Assembly (NCBI GenBank): GCA_002345845.1
Contig: DDWF01000231.1
Location: 1-32,336 of the forward strand
DNA length: 32,336 nt
DNA from: Betaproteobacteria bacterium UBA2293
GTDB taxonomy: Bacteria > Pseudomonadota > Gammaproteobacteria > Burkholderiales > Rhodocyclaceae
Reading direction: 5' to 3'
The notes under the pieces are model-generated. The model was given only the letters and a program-made list of their open reading frames with translations, did not search any database and was not told the origin of the DNA. A program made the translations under genes and the position numbers. Positions 7,722 through 15,934 of this stretch are shown here, piece by piece; within the stretch, counting starts at the first letter, position 1, and every line of letters starts with the position of its first letter.

Positions 7722-9959
7722 GTGGCAGCAGCATTGGTTCGTCATCCGTCCGGGGTTCGCCTCGCCGTCATCGCCCTGGCCGTCGCCGGCTTGCCGTTCG
7801 CCGGTGGCGTCCGGGCCGACGAGGCGGGCAAGGAAAAGACACTGAAGCAGGTCGTCGTCACCGACCAGCGCGATGCACAGGTCGAGCGCAAGGAAAGCTA
7901 CCTGCAGAAGATCGTCATCGGCGAGGAGGAGGTCGAGCGCTTCGGCGACGTCTCGGTCGGCGACATCCTCAAGCGCCTGACCGGCATTTCCTTCACCGGC
8001 CCGGCCGGTGTCACCAAGGACGTGCGCATGCGCGGCCTGGAGAAGGGCTACACCCAGTTCATGATCAACGGCGAGCTGGTCAATAGCGCGACCAAGGACC
8101 GCCAGTTCCAGGTCGACCGCCTGCCGGCCGACATGATCGAGCGCATCGAGATCATCCGCGCGCCTAGCGCCGAATACGACTCCGGCAACATCGGCGGCCT
8201 GATCAACATCGTCTTCAAGAGCAAGGTCGATGAAATCACCCGTACCCGCGTCGCTCTCGGCAAGAACGGCACGCTCGATGTCGGCGACGCCATCATCCAG
8301 ACCAGCAAGCGCATCGGCGACGTCGATGTCGTGCTCGCCGCTTCGTACACCATCGGCGCCGAGGATGTCGACGAAGAAAAGGAAACCTACGATGCGCTCA
8401 CCGGTCTTGTGAAATCGACCGAAAAGAAGCCGAAGCCGGCGACCAAGAGCGAGTTCCTGTTCACCCCGCGCATCACCTGGCATCTCGGCGCCGATCGCCT
8501 GACCATCGATCCCTATATCTCCAAGGGCAAGGAGGACAAGGAGGAAACCAAGACCGGTACCGGTGCCAATGTCGCCATCGTCACCAGTCGCGAGGACAAG
8601 GACGAGGTCAAGAACGACCAGGTGGTGCGGCTCGGCGGCCGCTACGACGGCAACCGCAGCTGGGGTTCCTGGTACGCCAAGGCGGCGGTGCAGGAAACCC
8701 GCGCCGACAAGAAGGTGGTTGCCGATGCCTACAAGTACAACGGTGCCGGCAACTTCACCAGTGCCGAGCGCAAGCGTGAGCAGGAGGACATCACTGATAC
8801 CTATACGCAGTTCGGCCTCGGCGTCGCCGTGCCGCTCGGCGCGCACCTGGTCCGCGCCGGGCTCGAATACAAGGATGCCGATTTCAAGTCGCGCAAGCCG
8901 AAGAGCAAGCAGGCGATCAACCAATTCGGTGTGCCCACCGGGCCGGAAACGCCCGATACCGGCCAGCGCGACAAATTCGATATCGAGGAAGCGAAGACCA
9001 TCGTCTATCTGCAGGACGAGATCACGCTGGCGCAGAACCACTGGCTGACGCCGGGCATCCGCTACGAGCGCGTCGCCCGCGACGCCAGCGGCGCCGACAA
9101 GAATGGCTTGGCGTACAGCAGCGATACCACGGTCAATTCAAGCAATCCTTCGCTGCATTACCGTTGGGCCATCGACAAGAACCTGAACTTCCGCGCCAGC
9201 ATCACGCAGACCGTCAAGCTGCCGAAATTCGACCAGTTGAACCCGACCCTCGATACCTCGAAGAATGGCCTGACTTCAGTCAACGCCTACACCGGTGGCA
9301 ACGTGGACCTGAAGCCGGAAGAAGCGCTCGGCTTCGAACTTGGCTTCGAGAAGGCCTTCGCCGGCAACCGTGGCCTGGTCGGCATCAACTTCTATGAACG
9401 CCAGATCAAGGATTTCGTCGAAAACCGCACCAACGAGGAAGTCATCAACGGCAACACGCGCTGGGTCAAGCGCCCGTACAACGTCGGCGAAGCGCACATC
9501 TACGGCATGGAGCTCGACTGGCGCTTCCCGCTGTACGAGAAGCGCGGCCACGTGTTGAACCTGGTCGGCAACCACACCGAAATGCGCGGCACCATCGACA
9601 GCCCGACCAAGGGCGAGATCGACGTCAAGGAAATGCCGCCGCGCGTGACCAACCTCGGCCTCGACTACAAGCACCGGCCGAGTGGCACTTTCGGCGGTTT
9701 CTCGGTGAATTACATCCCCAAGTTCACCACCGAGAGCACCAACGACAACGACGAGGATGAAATCAAGACCTGGTGGTCGCGCACCTCGCTCGATATGTAT
9801 GTCGGCAAGATCTTCAGCCCCCTGGCCGAAGTCCGCCTGATCGGCCGCAACCTGCTGTCGGTCAAGAAGGAGGAAACGACGCTGAAGGGCACGAATCTTG
9901 AGCACAAGATCGAGTCCTCCAGGCCGACCATCATGCTGACCTTCGAAAGCCGCTTCTAA
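7722..9959 (+). CDS. TonB-dependent outer-membrane receptor (first of tandem pair)
   Basis: A 745-aa outer-membrane receptor with N-terminal plug (about residues 45-180) and C-terminal 22-strand barrel. I chose the GTG at 7722, preceded by a G-rich ribosome site, because it gives a signal peptide (hydrophobic LAVIALAVAGLPFAGG, cleavage near VRA-DE). The frame is open further upstream but only from a TTG and without a signal. Plug motifs include KQVVVTDQR after cleavage (TonB-box region), VRMRGLEKGYTQFMINGE and RIEIIRAPSAEYDSGNIGG. It ends in Phe (ESRF), as expected for barrel insertion. It heads an operon with a second receptor, a PepSY-like protein and a reductase; a ferric-siderophore or other metal-chelate substrate is likely. 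Confidence 0.9.
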   Translation: MAAALVRHPSGVRLAVIALAVAGLPFAGGVRADEAGKEKTLKQVVVTDQRDAQVERKESYLQKIVIGEEEVERFGDVSVGDILKRLTGISFTGPAGVTKDVRMRGLEKGYTQFMINGELVNSATKDRQFQVDRLPADMIERIEIIRAPSAEYDSGNIGGLINIVFKSKVDEITRTRVALGKNGTLDVGDAIIQTSKRIGDVDVVLAASYTIGAEDVDEEKETYDALTGLVKSTEKKPKPATKSEFLFTPRITWHLGADRLTIDPYISKGKEDKEETKTGTGANVAIVTSREDKDEVKNDQVVRLGGRYDGNRSWGSWYAKAAVQETRADKKVVADAYKYNGAGNFTSAERKREQEDITDTYTQFGLGVAVPLGAHLVRAGLEYKDADFKSRKPKSKQAINQFGVPTGPETPDTGQRDKFDIEEAKTIVYLQDEITLAQNHWLTPGIRYERVARDASGADKNGLAYSSDTTVNSSNPSLHYRWAIDKNLNFRASITQTVKLPKFDQLNPTLDTSKNGLTSVNAYTGGNVDLKPEEALGFELGFEKAFAGNRGLVGINFYERQIKDFVENRTNEEVINGNTRWVKRPYNVGEAHIYGMELDWRFPLYEKRGHVLNLVGNHTEMRGTIDSPTKGEIDVKEMPPRVTNLGLDYKHRPSGTFGGFSVNYIPKFTTESTNDNDEDEIKTWWSRTSLDMYVGKIFSPLAEVRLIGRNLLSVKKEETTLKGTNLEHKIESSRPTIMLTFESRF

Positions 9960-9961
9960 GT

Positions 9962-12124
9962 ATGGCGGTCGGTCACCCGGCACCGCTCGGCCTGCTGCTC
10001 TTCGCCGTCTCCTGTCCGCTCTGCGCCGAGGAGACGGTGCTCGCCGAGGTCAAGGTCCGGGCGTCGGCGACGGCTGACGAAACGCGGCGCAACGCCTCGG
10101 CCTCGAAGCTCGTTTTCGAGCGCGAGGAGCTGGAAAAGCTCGACGCCGCCACTATTGCCGATCTGCTGCGCAAGCTGCCCGGGACCGGTGCCATTCCCGA
10201 TCCCGACAGCCGGCGCGGGCGGGGCAAGGGGCGCGACAAGCACATGCCGGAAATCCTCGTCGACGGCCAGCCGCTGCCCGGTGGCGACCGTTCGCCGGGC
10301 ACCGCGTTGCGCTTGCCGGTGGAGTTGATCGAGCGCGTCGAGATCATTCGCAACAGCACCGCCGAATTCAAGGTCGGCGGCCCGGGCGGTGTCATCAACC
10401 TGGTCCTGCGCGACGTGCCGCCACGCTCGGTGCGCAGCTTCCGCACGGGCGTCGGGGTCCAGGACGGCGAGGCCATCGTTCGCCTGGAAGGGCAGTACGG
10501 TGAGCGCGATGACGACTTCGGCTACCTGTTCAACGGTTCGCTGCAGTCGCAACCGCTGGTCGGCCAGCAGAAAACCGACATCCAGCGCTTCGCCGGCGGC
10601 GTGCGCAACGAATGGACGAAGGAACGGATCAGCGACAGCGGCCGCGACAACAATCTCTCGCTGCTGCCGCGCTTCACCTGGACTCTCGGCGACGGCGCGC
10701 AATTCACGCTCAGCCCCTTCATCAACCTGACCGACAGCTGGCGTAACACGCTGGTCGAGCGTGCGCGCTACGCCGATCCGGTCACCGGCAGCGGCCTCGC
10801 CGCGGCCGGCCAGGATCACGAGCGCGAGGCGGGCCGCCGTGGCAGCGGGCGCCTGACCGCCGAGTGGCGGCAACGTGACCTGGCTGGTAGCGAATGGTCG
10901 GCAAGGGCCAGCGTCCAGGGCGAGTTCGAAGAGAAGGACAAGTCGGTCGCCAAGTTTGCTGCCGGCGGCGCCGGCACCGGCCGCACCGATGAGGAAACCC
11001 GGCGCAACGAGCGCGAGGCCAGCCTGCAATTGAAGGGCAAACACCTGATCGGCGACGCCCATCTGTTGACCGGCGCCGTCGAATGGCGCGAGAAGCGCGC
11101 CAGCGACGAACAGCAAAAGCGCAACAACGGCGTCGTCCAGGCGGACGGTGCCGGCAGCCGCGCCGACATCGCCGACGGCAAGCAGGTCATCTGGCTGCAG
11201 GACGAATGGCAGTTGACCGACAGCCATGTGCTGACCCCGGGCCTGCGCTGGGAACGCCAGCAGAGCGAAGTTACCGACGGCCTCGGGCAGACGGTGCGTA
11301 GCGACTACAGCGGCCTCGAACCCTCGCTGCACGCGCTGTGGCAGGTGACGTCGCAATGGAACCTGCGCGCCAGTATGGCCCTCGACGGCAAGCCGCCCGG
11401 CGCCAAGGAGCTGAGCCCGGTGGTGCGCACCGCCAGCGGCGTCAACACGGCAGCCAATCCGGACAAGGCCGGCAACCCCAACCTTAAGGTCGAGCATCAG
11501 CGCAGCCTGGAAATCGGCACTGAATACTTTCTGCCGGAGCGTGCCGGCAGCATCGGCTTCTCGCTGTTCTATCGGCACGTCGCCGACCACATCCAGAAAC
11601 TGGTGCAACTGGAAGGCACCAATTACGTCGAGCGCCCGTACAACGTCGGCGACGCCGTGCTGCGCGGCGGCCTGGCCGATTTCAAGTGGCGTCTCGACGC
11701 CCTCGGTCTGCCCGATCTGACGCTGCGCGGCAACGCGTCCTACACCGCGACCCGGCTCAGCGACCCGGTGCCCGGCCTGGGCGCCGGCGAAGGCCCGCGC
11801 AAGAGCGCCAATCTCGGTTTCGACTACGAAGTGCCGGCCTGGCGCCTGACCTTCGGCGGCAATTACAACTACGTCGGGCCGCTGGAGCGCGAGAGCAGCG
11901 CCACTGTGCGCCAGAGCCAGGGGGCGCGCCGCCAGCTCGACCTCAATGCGCTCTATCGTCTCGACCGCCAGTTCAGCCTGCGCCTGTCGGCGTACAACGT
12001 GACCCGCGAGACGCGCAGCGCCGGCCTGCAGGAATTCGATACGAACGGCGACTTAAGCCGTCTGGAGAGCGACAGCGAACGCGGCCTGGCCAGCGTCTTC
12101 CTGGCGCTCGAAGCCAAGTGGTAA
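9962..12124 (+). CDS. TonB-dependent outer-membrane receptor (second of tandem pair)
   Basis: A 720-aa receptor starting 2 bases after the stop of the first, so the two are co-transcribed. The signal peptide is short (about 22 residues, GLLLFAVSCPLCAEE). The plug has EVKVRASATADE, MPEILVDGQPLPGG and RVEIIRNSTAEFKVGGPGG, and the protein ends in Trp (EAKW), an aromatic terminus typical of barrels. It is a diverged paralogue of the preceding receptor: both share a late-barrel motif RPYNVG(E/D)A and a WLQDE(W/I)-type strand. Keeping two linked paralogues suggests different ligands or a heteromeric use; this is inference. Confidence 0.9.
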   Translation: MAVGHPAPLGLLLFAVSCPLCAEETVLAEVKVRASATADETRRNASASKLVFEREELEKLDAATIADLLRKLPGTGAIPDPDSRRGRGKGRDKHMPEILVDGQPLPGGDRSPGTALRLPVELIERVEIIRNSTAEFKVGGPGGVINLVLRDVPPRSVRSFRTGVGVQDGEAIVRLEGQYGERDDDFGYLFNGSLQSQPLVGQQKTDIQRFAGGVRNEWTKERISDSGRDNNLSLLPRFTWTLGDGAQFTLSPFINLTDSWRNTLVERARYADPVTGSGLAAAGQDHEREAGRRGSGRLTAEWRQRDLAGSEWSARASVQGEFEEKDKSVAKFAAGGAGTGRTDEETRRNEREASLQLKGKHLIGDAHLLTGAVEWREKRASDEQQKRNNGVVQADGAGSRADIADGKQVIWLQDEWQLTDSHVLTPGLRWERQQSEVTDGLGQTVRSDYSGLEPSLHALWQVTSQWNLRASMALDGKPPGAKELSPVVRTASGVNTAANPDKAGNPNLKVEHQRSLEIGTEYFLPERAGSIGFSLFYRHVADHIQKLVQLEGTNYVERPYNVGDAVLRGGLADFKWRLDALGLPDLTLRGNASYTATRLSDPVPGLGAGEGPRKSANLGFDYEVPAWRLTFGGNYNYVGPLERESSATVRQSQGARRQLDLNALYRLDRQFSLRLSAYNVTRETRSAGLQEFDTNGDLSRLESDSERGLASVFLALEAKW

Positions 12125-12147
12125 CCCCCGACCGAAAGGAAACGACC

Positions 12148-12882
12148 ATGAAACTCAACTTCAAGGCCCGCAGCTGGCATACCTGGGGCAGCCTGATCCT
12201 GGCGCTGCCAATCCTGATCGTCGGCGCCTCGGCAATATTCATCGCGCACAAGAAGGCGCTCGGCACCGAGGATGTCACGGTCAATGCCAAGTGGCTGCCC
12301 GGCTACCAGACTCAGGCCTACCAGACCGCCCAGCTGGAGCCGCGGGCGGCGCTGACGACGGCCGCCGGTACCACCTGGGTCGGCACCCAGCAGGGCCTGT
12401 TCCGCCTCGACGGCGAGCGCCTGATCGAGGAAACGGCACTCGCCGGCACCCAGGTGCGGGCCATCGCCGAAGCCCCCTTCGGCCGCGTGCTGGCCGCCAA
12501 GAGCGGTATCTGGCTGGAGCAGGACGGCCAGTGGCAGCGGACGCTGAAGGGCGACGCCTGGAACGCCTCGGCCCGCGCCGACGGCAGCGTCGTCGTGGCG
12601 GTCAAGGACAAGGGCCTGGTGACCAGCAGCGACGGCAAGAAGTGGACGGCGGACCCGGCGCTGACCGCCGCCCTGGCCGCCACCGCGACGCAGATGCCGG
12701 ACAAGCCGCTGACCCTGGGCAAGCTGATCATGGACCTGCACACCGGCCAGGCCTTCTTCGGCAAGGACGGCGAGTGGATCTGGATCGACCTGGTCGGCCT
12801 GGCCATGTGCCTGCTGGCGCTGACCGGCGTCTACATGTGGTGGCGGGCCGAGAAGCGCAAGGCCGCGCTGGCGGCGGGCTGA
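12148..12882 (+). CDS. PepSY-like membrane protein of the iron-uptake operon
   Basis: A 244-aa inner-membrane protein with one N-terminal transmembrane helix (about residues 13-35, WHTWGSLILALPILIVGAS) and one near the C terminus (about 208-230, DLVGLAMCLLALTGVYMWW). Between them is a periplasmic region with beta-propeller-like repeats (TTWVGTQQGLFRLDGERL, GRVLAAKSGIWLEQDGQW). The final HTGQAFFGKDGEWIWIDLVG plus helix matches the tail of PepSY-associated TM proteins, which sit beside TonB receptors and help ferric reduction. A GAAAGGAA ribosome site precedes the ATG. It is followed 3 bases later by the reductase. Confidence 0.8.
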   Translation: MKLNFKARSWHTWGSLILALPILIVGASAIFIAHKKALGTEDVTVNAKWLPGYQTQAYQTAQLEPRAALTTAAGTTWVGTQQGLFRLDGERLIEETALAGTQVRAIAEAPFGRVLAAKSGIWLEQDGQWQRTLKGDAWNASARADGSVVVAVKDKGLVTSSDGKKWTADPALTAALAATATQMPDKPLTLGKLIMDLHTGQAFFGKDGEWIWIDLVGLAMCLLALTGVYMWWRAEKRKAALAAG

Positions 12883-12885
12883 ACC

Positions 12886-13983
12886 ATGGTCCTGCTGCTT
12901 TCCGCCCTCAGCCTGTTCGGCCTGGCTTTCATCGCCTGGCTGACCGCTGACGGCCTGCTGGCCATTGCCCGCCGCCGCCGTGCCGAGCAGGCCCGGCGCC
13001 CGCGCCGCCTGCGCGTCGCGGCACGTAGCGAAGTCGCCGGCGAACTGCTCTGCCTGCAACTGGTCGCCGCCGACGGCAAGCCGCTGCCGGCCTTCGCCGC
13101 CGGCCAGCATCTGCTGCTCGGCGCGCCGGCCGGGCGGGGCGGTAGCACCATCCGCCGCGCCTATTCGCTGGCCGCCTGGAGCCCGGCGCCGACCGCCTAC
13201 GAACTGGGCATCAAACGCGAGGCACAGGGGGCGATGACGCAGTGGCTGTGGCAGCACCTGCAGCCGGGCAGCGAAATCGAAGTCTCGCCGCCGCAGGGCA
13301 GTTTCATGCTCGATCCCACGCCGGCCCCGCTGGTACTGATCGGCGGCGGCATCGGCATCACCCCGATGCGCGCCATGCTGCACGCGGCGCTGGCCGCCGG
13401 TCGGCCGGTGACGCTGTTCCACCTGGCGCGCGACGAGGCCAGCCTGCTCTACGGCGAGGAATTCGCCGCGCTGGCCGCCCGCCACAGTCAATTCACCTAC
13501 TGGCCGCAGCTGTCGCGTCCCGCCGATGACTGGGGCGGCGGCCGTGGCCGCATCGACGCGGTGCAGATCATCGCCGTGCTGGGTGGCGCCGCCGGCCAGT
13601 TCTACCTGTGCGCCGGCAACGCGGTCATGGATGCGCTGCAGGCGGGGCTGCTCGCCCAGGACGTCGACGCAGCCGCCATCCACCGCGAAGCCTTCGGCGC
13701 CGCTGGTGGCGCCGGGCAGAGCGGCCTGCGCCTGGCGGTCGAGCAGGGTGGCCGCGAACAGGTCTACGCCACCGCCGGCGAACCGACGCTGCTCGCCACG
13801 CTGGAAGCCAATGCCGTTCCACTGCCATCCGAATGCCGAGCCGGCAGTTGCGGCCAGTGCGCCGTACGCCTGGCCGAAGGCGAGGTGGATTGGCTGGTGC
13901 AGCCGGAACACCCGGTCGGCGACGGCGAAATCCTGCCCTGCGTGTGCACCGCCCGCAGCGACCTGCGCCTGGCCATGCCCTGA
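12886..13983 (+). CDS. Membrane-anchored ferredoxin-NAD(P)H reductase with C-terminal [2Fe-2S] domain
   Basis: A 365-aa flavin oxidoreductase. One N-terminal transmembrane helix (residues 1-27) is followed by a basic stretch; then an FAD domain with RAYS (91-94), an NAD(P) domain with GGGIGITP (153-160) and a plant-type [2Fe-2S] domain with C317, C322, C325 and a final Cys at 352 or 354. The order FAD-NAD-2Fe-2S is that of class IA-like phthalate-dioxygenase-reductase relatives. The membrane anchor and its place behind two TonB receptors and a PepSY-like protein suggest it reduces ferric chelates at the inner membrane, with catalytic domains on the cytoplasmic side. The exact acceptor is unknown. 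Confidence 0.88.
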   Translation: MVLLLSALSLFGLAFIAWLTADGLLAIARRRRAEQARRPRRLRVAARSEVAGELLCLQLVAADGKPLPAFAAGQHLLLGAPAGRGGSTIRRAYSLAAWSPAPTAYELGIKREAQGAMTQWLWQHLQPGSEIEVSPPQGSFMLDPTPAPLVLIGGGIGITPMRAMLHAALAAGRPVTLFHLARDEASLLYGEEFAALAARHSQFTYWPQLSRPADDWGGGRGRIDAVQIIAVLGGAAGQFYLCAGNAVMDALQAGLLAQDVDAAAIHREAFGAAGGAGQSGLRLAVEQGGREQVYATAGEPTLLATLEANAVPLPSECRAGSCGQCAVRLAEGEVDWLVQPEHPVGDGEILPCVCTARSDLRLAMP

Positions 13984-14345
13984 GCCGGACAGCGCGCTGC
14001 CTTGCCGGCCGCGCGCTTCGGCCGATAATGCGCTGCTCTGCCCGCCAGCGCTGAGCGCTCAGCCATGCTGATCACCTTCTACGCCTCACCCGCTCGCCGT
14101 CGCTGGCTGGTCCCGGCCTGGGCGGTGGCAAGCGCTTCACGCTGGTGTTCCATCAGTTGCCGAAGCGGGAGGGCGGCGAGTATTAATGTGTGATTCGCGG
14201 TAAATTGGCGTTGGCAAGAATCCACAATGAATAAGTTTCTGTGGTGTCCGATGGCCATACTGCCTTCCGGCAACTTCAGGTTCGACAGTACGGTCTACAG
14301 CAGTGGCATACAATGGCAAAAATTGACATTCCCAAGGAGTCCGAC
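13984..14345. other. Intergenic region with palindrome and possible gene remnant
   Basis: This 362-base stretch holds no convincing gene. It includes a CGGCCG/CGGCCG hairpin at 14006-14024 that might end the iron operon (no T-run), the perfect palindrome at 14050-14063, and an open frame at 14055-14186 without a start codon that ends KRFTLVFHQLPKREGGEY. The last could be the tail of a lost gene. The right part carries the promoter region of the ParDE pair. Confidence 0.5.
14050..14063. repeat. 14-bp perfect palindrome
   Basis: GCTGAGCGCTCAGC reads identically on both strands. It lies between the iron operon and ParDE, just upstream of the possible gene remnant; no function is assigned. Confidence 0.5.
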
Positions 14346-14618
14346 ATGTCGCTGAACGTTTCTCTTCCTCCTGAACTCGAAAAACGCGTTCGTCAGCACG
14401 TCGAGTCCGGGCTCTACAGTTCGGCTAGCGAAGTGATCCGCGAAGCCCTTCGTTTGTTCGAGGCCTACCAAAGCGTCCAGGCCGCGAGTTTGCAAGCCCT
14501 GAAAGCGGACATCGCCCAAGGCGTCGGCGACATCGAGGCGGGGCGGGTACGGGAACTCGACATGGCTGATCTGAAGCAGAAGGGCCGTGCCCTGCTCGCC
14601 AAGCGTCAGGCGGCCTAG
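14346..14618 (+). CDS. Type II antitoxin, ParD/CopG family
   Basis: A 90-aa antitoxin that represses its own operon and neutralises the following toxin. The N terminus has the ribbon-helix-helix signature of ParD: SLNVSLPPELEKRVRQHVES followed by GLYSSASEVIREALRLFE. The charged C-terminal tail (residues 55-90) would wrap the toxin. An AAGGAG ribosome site lies seven bases before the ATG. The stop overlaps the toxin GTG by one base (TAGTG), a typical coupled arrangement. Confidence 0.93.
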   Translation: MSLNVSLPPELEKRVRQHVESGLYSSASEVIREALRLFEAYQSVQAASLQALKADIAQGVGDIEAGRVRELDMADLKQKGRALLAKRQAA

Positions 14619-14923
14619 TGGCAACACTTCGGTTTTCTGCCAGCGCGGAAAACGATCTGTTGGAAGCCTGGCTATACGTGGCCGAAGACAGTCTGAACGC
14701 CGCCGACCGTTTGCTCGACCAGATCGACCTCGAAGCGAGAGGCTTGCTGAAGCAACCCAAGATGGGCCGACTCCGGAATGAACTGGCCGAAGGCCTGCGT
14801 AGTTGGCCGACCTCAACTTCGTACATCCTGTTTTACTTTGAAGATGAGCAAGGGGTGCTTGTGGCGCGCGTGCTGCACCATGCCCGGGATATTCCCAACG
14901 TCGATAACTGGCCGACTCACTGA
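14618..14923 (+). CDS. Type II toxin, RelE/ParE family
   Basis: A 101-aa toxin of the ParE fold: FSASAENDLLEAWLYVAED at the N terminus (ParE helix hairpin), then GRLRNELAEGLRSWP, SYILFYF and VARVLHHARDIP, the conserved strands and terminal H-x-x-RD motif of ParE. ParE toxins usually poison DNA gyrase; that target is family knowledge and not shown here. Translation begins at GTG overlapping the antitoxin stop. Confidence 0.92.
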   Translation: MATLRFSASAENDLLEAWLYVAEDSLNAADRLLDQIDLEARGLLKQPKMGRLRNELAEGLRSWPTSTSYILFYFEDEQGVLVARVLHHARDIPNVDNWPTH

Positions 14924-15051
14924 GTTTTACGACCTACTTCAGTTGCTCATACAGACTCCCCAGCGGAAAAATACGGAAGCCTGCCGCGGCGCCCGATGAC
15001 CCGCCTGGGGCCGGAAACCCAACCGACACACGCGCTTGGTAAGCTGCCGCC

Positions 15052-15837
15052 ATGGACTACCTCATCATCTGCCTGGCCGCGCTGCTGGCCTCGGGACTGA
15101 CCCTGTTCTCAGGCTTCGGCCTGGGCACCCTGCTGACCCCGGTCTTTGCCCTGTTCTTCCCGCTCCCGGCGGCCATCGCCATGACCGCCGTCGTCCATCT
15201 GGCCAACAACCTGTTCAAGATCGGCCTGGTGGCTCGCGATGCCGACTGGCGCGTGGTGCTGCGCTTCGGCCTGCCGGCTGCCCTCGCGGCGCTGGCGGGC
15301 GCCGGCTTGCTGACGCTGTTCTCGGGTCTGGAGAGCCTGGCCACTTACGAACTGAACGGCCGGCTGCACGAGATCACGCCGGTGAAGCTGGTCGTCGGCC
15401 TGCTGATCACCGGCTTTGTCGCGCTCGAACTGTCGCCGCGCTTCGCCAAGCTGGCCTTGCCGCCATCCTGGATACCTTTGGGCGGCCTGCTGTCGGGCTT
15501 CTTCGGCGGGCTTTCCGGCAACCAGGGGGCGCTGCGCTCGGCTTTCCTGATCAAGGCAGGACTCTCCAAGGAGGCCTTTGTCGGCACCGGCGCCGTCTGC
15601 GCCGTGCTGGTCGACGGGGTCCGCCTGGTGGTTTATGGGGCCGCCTTCCAGGCCGGCGGCTGGCAGGTGCTGCAAGGCAGCGAGGGGCAACTGGTGCTGG
15701 CCGCCAGCCTCTCGGCTTTTCTCGGCGCCTACTTCGGCAAGAAGCTGTTGAAGAAAGTCACGCTGCGCGCCGTCGAATTGACCGTCGCCGGCATGATGGC
15801 CCTGATCGGCCTGGCGCTCGTCAGCGGCCTGCTGTAA
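15052..15837 (+). CDS. TSUP family (TauE/SafE) membrane transporter
   Basis: A 261-aa inner-membrane permease with about eight hydrophobic segments. The repeat-type motif SGFGLGTLLTPVFALFFP near residues 20-37 and SGFFGGLSGNQGALRSAFL near 150-170 are the two pseudo-symmetric Gly-rich loops of TauE/SafE (TSUP) transporters, which export sulfite, sulfoacetate or related organosulfur anions. No sulfur-metabolism gene is nearby, so the substrate is open. No strong ribosome site precedes the ATG. It stands alone between ParDE and the NERD helicase. Confidence 0.88.
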   Translation: MDYLIICLAALLASGLTLFSGFGLGTLLTPVFALFFPLPAAIAMTAVVHLANNLFKIGLVARDADWRVVLRFGLPAALAALAGAGLLTLFSGLESLATYELNGRLHEITPVKLVVGLLITGFVALELSPRFAKLALPPSWIPLGGLLSGFFGGLSGNQGALRSAFLIKAGLSKEAFVGTGAVCAVLVDGVRLVVYGAAFQAGGWQVLQGSEGQLVLAASLSAFLGAYFGKKLLKKVTLRAVELTVAGMMALIGLALVSGLL

Positions 15838-15934
15838 AGGCGCCGTCCGCCAGGCGCCACCGGAAAGTCTTGCCGCACGGAGCCCCGGGTTGATCGTGGC
15901 ATAATCCCCCAATCAAAAATCATAATCAGGGGGG

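Noticed and set aside
7653..9041. Long minus-strand open frame (462 codons) opposite the first TonB receptor
   Set aside because: It is the antisense shadow of a well-supported receptor gene in high-G+C DNA and has low-complexity composition with no motifs.
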